Shown here piece after piece: positions 56,301-64,000 of a stretch of DNA of 64,000 bases. Each line of letters begins with the position of its first letter. Within the stretch, counting starts at the first letter, position 1. Origin of the DNA: Antedon mediterranea. Lineage: Eukaryota > Echinodermata > Crinoidea > Comatulida > Antedonidae. The translations under genes and the position numbers were made by a program. The stretch lies in NCBI RefSeq assembly GCF_964355755.1, contig NC_092679.1, forward strand, positions 3,348,001 to 3,412,000, in the 5' to 3' direction. The notes under the pieces were generated by a model. That model searched no databases. It was not told the origin of the DNA and worked only from the letters and a program-made list of their open reading frames with translations.

Positions 56301-57259
56301 AGTGTATTGCATGAATTATAGCCTCACCCACCATCATAATCATTTATAATCCTAATAGAAGATATAATGTATATCTTCACACAGTAGGCCTGAATATTAA
56401 TTTGTATCTCTTTCGTAGGGGAAACCCATTTATATTTTATATTGTACAATCAAAAATGTTTCATGTAGCGGCCTAAATCAAAATTGAAGAGTGTAAATAT
56501 AGCAGATCTATAAAATATAATGTACAATTTTCTCTCTATATATGATAAAAAGAAGTTAAGATGATTTTTTAATATTTCCAGTACATTTCTGTAAAATATC
56601 TAAAAGTTTATATTTATATACATATAAAATAGGCCTATACTGACACTTGAGGGGTAAAGAACAAATCCTAAGCCGTACGTATGTATATATTATATAGGCA
56701 TATACGTATACACACGCGCACACACGCATATATATATAATTATACAGAGAAAATATATAGAAGAGTTAAAGAATAGGCCTATTAAAAGTATGCGTTCTGA
56801 TCCGGTTCTGAGTTCTATAAACCGTTTTGGATGAAACGAACTCCAACCTCAGGCCCACTGGTTTGTGAAAATTAGGTCATCTTTTAGGCCTATAACATTT
56901 TATCCAGGCAGCGCCACGTGAGTTTGGTTAAGGTATTGCAGAAAGAAGGTCATAATGTTGAAGGAGGACCTCTTCGAAACATTTTAAATTTGAAGATAAA
57001 AGACACCGAAGTGACTGTTTACCGACATTTCTGTGTTTCAGTGTACCTGTTCATCACGTTTGTTCTAATATCTAATCCCGCAGGACTTGTGGTCTAAAAA
57101 TTTAAAAAGGAGAACTTAAAGGGCAGCTCCGGGTTTAAATTATAATTGGGGTAACTGATAACATTAATACATTTTTTTCAGCATGCACAACCACCATCGT
57201 AAAATAAAGCTACTGTTATTTATAGAATGTTACAAAAATGTCACTTGCTTTTCAATGAC

Positions 57260-57419
57260 TAAGCTCTGTCTACACAGACTAGTTTGACAAAAAGTGTGAT
57301 TTGCCCAAATATGGTAGTGATATGCTTACATATGGCAGTGATATGACATCATCATGTCCATATATGGGCACATCACATGTTTTTGTCGCATAAAGTTTGA
57401 TAGGGTAGACAGAGCTTTA
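57260..57419. mobile_element. MITE family A, copy 10
   Basis: The ends are TAAGCTCTGTCTACACAG and GTTTGATAGGGTAGACAGAG with CTTTA following. The interior GATATGACATCATCATGTCC and ATATGGGCACATCACATG is typical. Between 56301 and 57259 only AT-rich and (CA)/(TA) simple sequence is seen (for example 56710-56745). Confidence 0.86.
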
Positions 57420-57940
57420 GGCCTATCATACAAGTACAATCGTTGATGGGTAACAATTTGCTTTTAAAAATAGTATATTTCTATGTAAAAATGATTGTTC
57501 TTTCGATTTGTTACTGTACTGCAATTTACAAATCATATCATTTATCTTACTATAAAACAAATGGGGTTATCAAACCTTTGTTGAAAAGGTTTACACTTTA
57601 TTTTATAGGCCTAGATGTTTGTAATTATTGAAACCCATAATCTTAAACGTTGTGAACATGATAGTTATCCATGGTGTACCATTGGTTGGCATACTTCATC
57701 GATTAATCAAAAAATAAAGTAAAAAATAATTCGAGTTTGTGTAAATTATTGTATATTTAATAAACCTGATCATTATCTTTGACTATTATTACGAGTAACT
57801 GTAATCACTACGGAGTAATATAATACAGCGAACATTGGTGGTGATGTATGCAAACTATATCTGTCAATCACACTGACTGACAGGGCATATTATCTTTTGG
57901 ATAAACTTATCACAATATTAGGTAATATATTTTCTGTAAA

Positions 57941-58085
57941 GCTTGGTTCCCACTAGAACGTAACGCAAGGACGTAAACGCAACGCAAGCGTTTTAACCAA
58001 TGACAAGCGAAGTTATAGACAGTTAGCAATCACAAGCGAATAAGCCATCGCTTGTGATTGGTCAATTCACTTGCGTTGCGTAAAT
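57941..58085. mobile_element. Foldback element family C, copy 5
   Basis: The left end AGCTTGGTTCCCACTAGAAC and interior GGACGTAAACGCAACGCAAG and CAATGACAAGCG are followed by CGCTTGTGATTGGTCAATTC and CACTTGCGTTGCGT in reverse. The outer right end is missing. Confidence 0.78.
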
Positions 58086-60385
58086 AGGTTGATATGCTAG
58101 TGAATGTTGTTGATTCAACCATAGATTCAACCCGATTGGTTTATTGTGAAAAATAAGGGACTGGGATTTTCAACAATGGCGTAATAATATTAGGATATCG
58201 GTACTCTATGGCGGGCTCCATGAGTCAACAAGGACGACTTAAGAGAATGAAATATGGGAGGGGTTTCCCGTTTTAAAACGATAACAGGTAGGTAACCCTA
58301 TAACAAAAAATAAACAAATAAATAATTCTTTTTATTTCAATTGTCCTAAAAAATGCCATCTATCATTTCTATTTTGCTTCTCTTGTCAAGGCCTAGGCCT
58401 ATACATTTTAAAATTGATTTTTTTTTCTCTGAAAAAATACCTAGGATTATGCCAACATTGTTTAGGCCTATAAAGACTCAAATAATTGTACTGTTTCAGC
58501 GTAAAACTATTCTGCAGTACATGAGTTAAAACTATTTTTAACAGCAGTTGTTTAGCTGTTTTATAACGTTGATTGTAAATCATGTATAATTGTTCATGGA
58601 TTCAGGCCGAGAATAACTGGCCTACCACTTTGATAGGCTATACCACAACCACTTCCACAACCCCTGTCGCCTGATAACATATATTTTGTCTTTGGCCTAT
58701 GATTGAGAGGTGAATAACTGAACTATAGTTTTTATTCGAAAGACGCTATAGAACCGTTAGAAACGGAATATTTGCAAATATTCCGGTTGATATAATAAGC
58801 ATATTATGCTTATTTTATTTTTTTTAAACAATTTCATACAAGTAAATCGCCAATTACATAGCAGGCTGGATACTGTACATTTTAATAATGTATCTGTCAT
58901 GCTTTTTGAGTTCCACTATAATCGTCGATATTGCCAAACATAGATTAAGACATAAATCATGGCATGATGGACTCTGCCCTCCCTGGTTCTAAGCACCCCT
59001 ACACCACCGAACGACCTGTTGACAGTTACAGATGATATACATCGTGGTGCTCAAAGTATGCACCGGATTAAGAGCCGATATTAGCAGGATTTTGTTGATA
59101 AAATAAACAATATAAATAACATATTTATGACATGAGTTTACATTTCAGAGATACCTTACAGATGCGTTTTTATTTATTTTCAATACAACATGTTGTCTCT
59201 TTCTTAATAATTTCAAAGGCGTCTGTGACTTTGTTTTATACTGTTACGTTTTTTATTTTGTTAGGCAACGTTTCTTTTGGAATTTATGTACGTATCTATA
59301 GTACTGTACTTTCCTATTTATTTTGTTGCGGTTCTTTTCTACCTTATTGTGATATGCTTTGCCTGAAATAGCTTTTCAATGATGTTTTAAACAATTTGAT
59401 TTTAATTATTAATATTATTATTATTTTTTTAATTCACAATAAACAGCGGGGGGGGGGGCGCAATTTACAGACTGGAATACATAAAAACACTAGACAAAAG
59501 AACATCGAAAAAGTCCACAAAAACAATTACAAACATTTCTTAATTTTTCATTTAAATTAAAAAGATAAACAACTAAATAAAACATAAATAATGGAGTCGA
59601 AAATTCCATGTTCGAGTCTTGGTTTAGTTCGGGCCTTTTACACGCGCACATTTTATCAGTATCGTTTTTAAAAACATATTTTCAGCTATGTTTGCATAAG
59701 TGTAGTTTATTGAAGGGATAGTAAAATTAAAAGAAACTGGGACTACGTGCTGATAATACACAGAAGCGCATTGAAAGAGAGTGATATTAACACTATTTGA
59801 CAGGGACAGATTATTAACATTGGAATTTAGCGGTTTATTTCATATTACCTGTTGGAATTTGATTGTTTGTCCGTATTATTGGAAAAGCCGTCAAAGCCTG
59901 ACAATAATGCACAAGGGTATTGTAAAACGCAGCCTGCGTGGCGGCGCCAGGCTAGATTTTCTGCTGCGAGGGGAAACCCGGTGAATTTCAGCCTACTAGC
60001 TCACATCACTGCAGGCTGACTGATAGGGAACCCCGGTGACTTGCAGCCCTGGTGATTTTAAGTCAGGCCTCCTCACAATACTACCGAATAGCACACGCGT
60101 TCACCGTTTCCTTGCGGTCACATATAGTGTCGGTATGTTGATAGGAACAGACATCTTGGCGTTGTAATGTTAGTAATATTAAATTGATATAGACATAGAT
60201 GTTTAGATTGTTTTAATAATATGAAATAATAGATGAATATAATTTTTATATTTATTTTTTTATGGGTTTTTTAATCGATCATTAGGGCGGTCATCACCGG
60301 ACAACGCGACTTGTGTTGCGAACTTAATATACTTAAAATTTAAAAATTGAATTTAAATTATATTAAAATTTAACTTACAAACGAC
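58086..60385. other. Gene-free stretch
   Basis: No recognised gene. A poly-G run is at 59449-59458. The 79-codon open frame at 59132-59371 is AT-driven and hydrophobic with no family match. A GC-rich patch at 59930-60070 contains GGGGAAACCCGGTGAATTTC and GGAACCCCGGTGACTTGCAG, a short imperfect duplication. Confidence 0.35.
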
Positions 60386-60524
60386 CTTTGTGTACACTAT
60401 CAAACTTTATGTGACAACAAATGTGATGTGCCCATATATGGACATGATGATGTCATATCTCTGCCATGTGTGGGCATACCGCTACCGTATTTGGGCACAA
60501 ACTAGTTTGTGTAGACAGTGCTTA
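60386..60524. mobile_element. MITE family A, copy 11
   Basis: The left end GTGTACACTATCAAACTTTA and the right end ACTAGTTTGTGTAGACAGTG are both damaged. The interior GCCCATATATGGACATGATG and TGGGCATACCGCTACC is the family sequence. Confidence 0.78.
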
Positions 60525-61138
60525 ACACGAGTCGCGTCGTGGACAGATGACAAGAAATCCACGGTTTTCAAATTTATATAGTTCCCGTATTGAATAGGCT
60601 GTATTATAAATTGTTAATATTTTTAAATTAAGAGACGTTCTAAATGTTTAACAAAACAAACATAATACTAACTAATATATACAAAATGTCGTATTAATTT
60701 ACGTATATCTCCTACTAACACATAACATATTTAAAGATACAAGTGTCACCCATACAAATAATAACGAGATCCTACGTGACGATTACTAAACTCGAACAGG
60801 CCAGATCTAACCAGTATACAATTATAATTTAATATATATAACATTAACAAACAATCTTCCCTTGTAATAATAAATGTACTCATCTTATCGGCAAAGAACC
60901 AACATTTGGTCACGAGTCAATGCATCACTTAGTTTTAATTATGTCGTGAGATAACTTGCTTTGAAAAAAAACAATGACCCGATGTTTCTTTCCGTGTTAT
61001 AAACTTCCCTTAATATTATGCGGAGGTGGATGAACAATTGTGGGGTAAACATGAAACAAATAAAAACTTAAAGGTTAGTAATAGTAGGGTGAATGAAGAA
61101 GCAGTGAAAACGTGACGCATACTTGTGGCTGAGATGTA

Positions 61139-61333
61139 CAGTGGCGTAACGGCTATGAGCGTCACTGGCTAAACCCATGGGCTCCACACTTTATGGGGCC
61201 CTAAGTAGTGTCCAGGGAAAAAACAGGCACTAAAATATGTCGAAAAGGGGTAAAAACCCCCGAGGCCTCCAGCGTTCGAGGGCCACTTGGGGTTCCTAAG
61301 CTAGGGGCCTTGTGCCTCTGCGTTACGCCACTG
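61139..61333. mobile_element. hAT-like MITE
   Basis: CAGTGGCGTAACG at the left end is perfectly matched by CGTTACGCCACTG at the right end, giving a 195-bp element. This terminus is one I associate with non-autonomous hAT elements. The flanking 8 bp do not form a clear duplication, so class assignment rests on the end sequence. The interior is GC-richer than its surroundings (GGGGCCCTAAGTAGTGTCC) and not coding. Confidence 0.78.
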
Positions 61334-61605
61334 TGTGCCAATATGGGTATTTTATATTATACACCGAAGCCTGGTCAGACCCATGGGTAACTTTGTTATA
61401 ACAAGGTCTGTAATCGCACTAAATATTGGAACAAATATTGATTTGATTTTTTATGTAAAAATATTAAGAGAAAGTTTGAACTTGAATGAGGGCGCATGGC
61501 AGGGAAGCACAAAACCTTGTTTGTACTGTAATTAGCTAAGCGCAGAAAAACTACAGGTACAATTGGTCTACGAATCTTGTACTGTACTTTATTTATTTAG
61601 CATAT

Positions 61606-61737
61606 TGTCTCTCAAAAACATGAAAAATTCAGTTTAATAAAATCGGACTTTGAATAGGCCATTTTGTAGTTTTAATAAAGTTAATCACTTCTATAGAAAA
61701 AAAACGGGAACGGGGGACAATAGCTCTTTAGGCCTAA
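61606..61737 (+). mobile_element. MITE family B, copy 5 (internal deletion)
   Basis: It runs from ATTGTCTCTCAAAAACATGA through TTTGAATAGGCCATTTTGTA to AATCACTTCTATAGAAAAAA and then jumps to the right end GGGGGACAATAGCTCTTTA. About 200 bp of the interior present in copies 1 and 2 is missing. Confidence 0.75.
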
Positions 61738-63464
61738 TTCTTTAAAAACATTAAGAGGTATATACGTGTTACTAAAATATTGTACAAAAATGATGAACAT
61801 GTTTTGGTTTTGTTTCAAGTTGTTGCAGCGATTGATTTTCTAATAGTCATTGAGTTGAGTACTCGATGGGGTCTAACCAACCTCTGGGTTAATCAATGAA
61901 GAAACAAATTCACAACACTACATTAACGTTATTGTTTGATCGAAAAAATATGTTTGTAATACTCTATTTATGTCGTTATGGTTTGCTAACAAACTATAAA
62001 CAGTTTGATTAAATGTTATAGTTGTGGAACCGCCCGGGAAAGTGGATGCTTCCTATAAATGGGGTCGAGTCAAATTTAGCGACAATTACTGTCTAATTAA
62101 GGGTACTCAATTGTTAATTTAGAACTGTACTACCAAGTAGCACTATGCGAACGACCTCTAGTCGAATGCCATCTATAGACCCAAATACAAGACATTTGTC
62201 GTCGCTTTAAACTCACGGCTACTGGTGGTCTAGGCCTAACTATCAGTCTGTCAGCACAGATTTGTTTTGGGCAGAAGTACACTTTCAATTGGCGTAAAAA
62301 TCAATTACACACTACCCCTTTGTTTTAAAGTTCTTATATGCCTATTTTGACAACACTAAATATTTCTTTCGTTTGGTGACCTTTTCTATTGACCCGTTTC
62401 CTCGGATGGTTTTACACCCATGAGTTCTGCAACCGACCGACCACACCCTTGTTGGTATTTTTCATGTACCTGAAATATTTTATAGTACAGTACTTCGGTT
62501 TGAGAAATAAAAACATAACAATTATACAATATTAAGATTATTATTATAAATATCGTCGACGAAAAAACATAAAAACGGACAAATAATAAATGAAATCAAG
62601 TCATTATTTAAGTCTGGCTCTATGGACGCAACGCAAGGACGTACGCATGCGTAGAAACGCATAACCAACGATGGGGGGGGGGGAGAGGAGGGGGACTGTG
62701 GTCATCCAAACTTGTGTTGGGGTCTGTGAGGGAATCACGCTTTAGGTAGGCCCTATCACAGTGCCACAATTAATTTTAGATTTGGAAAGGTGAGCCGCAA
62801 TAATATAGGTCTTAGTTTATGTTATGATCTCCCTTGTTGATCTAAAACAATTGAAAATACAGAATTCAGCAATCAAGCCGATCGCACATTCCACCGTCAG
62901 ATACCCTATTCTAACACAGATGGTTAGTGTTGCCTAATTTTAGTTTGCAGCTTCTATTTCATATGTTTGTTTATTTTCTATTTTCTTATGTTGACATGTT
63001 TATGTATTAACCTGCAAAGATATTCCCCTTCGCGCGGCACGATCGTGCGATCGTGTTCAAAAGCAAGCGATAAACCAATATTTTAGCTTTCGGGCTAGCG
63101 GTGTGACGTTCGACCCTATGACCTAACGGGCATTGGCCGAGAAATTGTTGCAAAAACTTAAGAAGTCGTTGATGGTTCCGCAAGTGAAGCGTTTAATTGA
63201 ATATGACGCAGGGTTTCTTTTTAAGTGCAGTATTATCACGTGTAGTTTTGAAATAAACAGGAGTGAATCGGATAAAAAGACTTGTTTCATATCCTTCCGC
63301 TGTCAAACATAATTGTAGACTTGAATAAATATGCTGATTGATGCAACACGACAGGGGTCAATAAAATGGGGTAAAAACAACAGTCAACAACCGTCATATT
63401 TTTTGATTCGTTCCGATGCATAAAAGAACAATCATTTCGATAATTTCTTTCTATCCGTGTATTC
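61738..63464. other. Gene-free stretch with a family C fragment
   Basis: The only repeat seen is GGACGCAACGCAAGGACGTA at about 62623-62643, a fragment of foldback family C, followed by a poly-G run (62671-62680). A perfect palindromic CACGATCGTGCGATCGTG lies at about 63038-63055. No gene is recognisable. Confidence 0.4.
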
Positions 63465-63622
63465 TATTTGTATCTGAATCATCTTTTTTTTATACATTAT
63501 GATTTACTGTATTATATCTCTAAAAAAAAATAAAATTTATATATCAAATATCAGAAATTTTGTTTTACTCAAATATGAATGAAAGAAATAAATGTTTATT
63601 TGATTTGATTTGATTTGATATT
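63465..63622 (+). mobile_element. LINE-type 3' end with (ATTTG)n tail, copy 2
   Basis: ACATTATGATTTACTGTATT, ATATCAGAAATTTTG, TTTTACTCAAATATGAATGA and AAATGTTTATTTG followed by ATTTGATTTGATTTGAT match the copy at 20.2-20.4 kb. The pentanucleotide end is longer here. From 63623 to the window end I see nothing definite. Confidence 0.65.
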
Positions 63623-64000
63623 CTGATACAGGGATAAAGGGGTGACGATCGGGACCCAACAAAGTGTCTCTCCCTAAATTCGTCTACCCCGAATAGTGGT
63701 TTGTCGTAGTGTTTGTTAATACAACCAAAAATATGGCCTATCCGGCGCCCCATACGTTCTCGAAAGAAATGTTTAGGCCTTAAAAACATTTATTGACATA
63801 AATCGGTTTAATTTCATTCTTAAGTGCATAGTTTTTAAACATTCCTAATCGACCTGGTGGTGTTGACTACAATAAGCTGAATGACAGTAAGTTTGTAGGT
63901 ACATACCTAAACCTTGTTAATTTGATTGCTTCGTTAATTAAGTACATCTTTTTGGGGTTAAAACATCGATCGAACCCGGCAAACGAATAGTAACGATAAG

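Noticed and set aside
59132-59371. 79-codon hydrophobic open frame as a small membrane protein
   Set aside because: AT-rich DNA gives Phe/Leu/Ile-rich frames by chance; no start context, family match or conservation can be shown.

Overview
The window is animal nuclear DNA. It is AT-rich, most of its genes are split by GT-AG introns, and it is full of short non-autonomous transposons, retroposon tails and tandem repeats. Gene content (motile-cilium radial spoke protein, mitochondrial ribosomal protein, FoxG) fits a bilaterian. Very frequent TAGGCCTA-type palindromes and the repeat style resemble echinoderm genomes as I remember them, so a marine invertebrate deuterostome, probably an echinoderm, is my best guess; the phylum is an inference and not proven by any single feature.

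Region 1 (1-15 kb) is a compact housekeeping cluster that I assembled exon by exon. In order: an ENTPD5/6-type nucleoside diphosphatase on the minus strand, whose 3' end runs off the left edge; MRPS18A (mitoribosomal mL66) on the plus strand; RSPH9 (radial spoke head) on the minus strand; and NUDT22 (UDP-sugar Nudix hydrolase) on the plus strand. ENTPD/MRPS18A and RSPH9/NUDT22 are head-to-head pairs that probably share bidirectional promoters. MRPS18A and RSPH9 are tail-to-tail, the same arrangement I recall for the human genes on 6p21.1.

Region 2 (15-38 kb) has no gene I can support. It holds a 5S-rRNA-headed SINE-like element, an 80-bp satellite, two clusters of GTACGCGCGCGT-type CpG repeats, a transposon with clear terminal repeats and target duplication, a nested 410-bp palindrome, a tRNA-derived SINE and a LINE 3' end with the last residues of its ORF.

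Region 3 (37.9-39.4 kb) is a single-exon FoxG gene on the minus strand with a CCAAT-rich promoter.

Region 4 (39.4-64 kb) is again gene-free. It contains more copies of the same transposon families, a 205-bp tandem array with an insertion, and stretches rich in homeodomain-type TAATTA motifs. FoxG is thus a lone developmental regulator in a desert of about 48 kb, as expected for a gene with many distal enhancers.

Exon boundaries were chosen by hand from reading frame, intron phase, splice dinucleotides and remembered family sequences. Repeat boundaries are approximate. I did not find an undescribed multi-gene system here; the most notable points are the conserved gene pair, the 5S-headed element, the CGCGCG repeat clusters and the palindromic elements.
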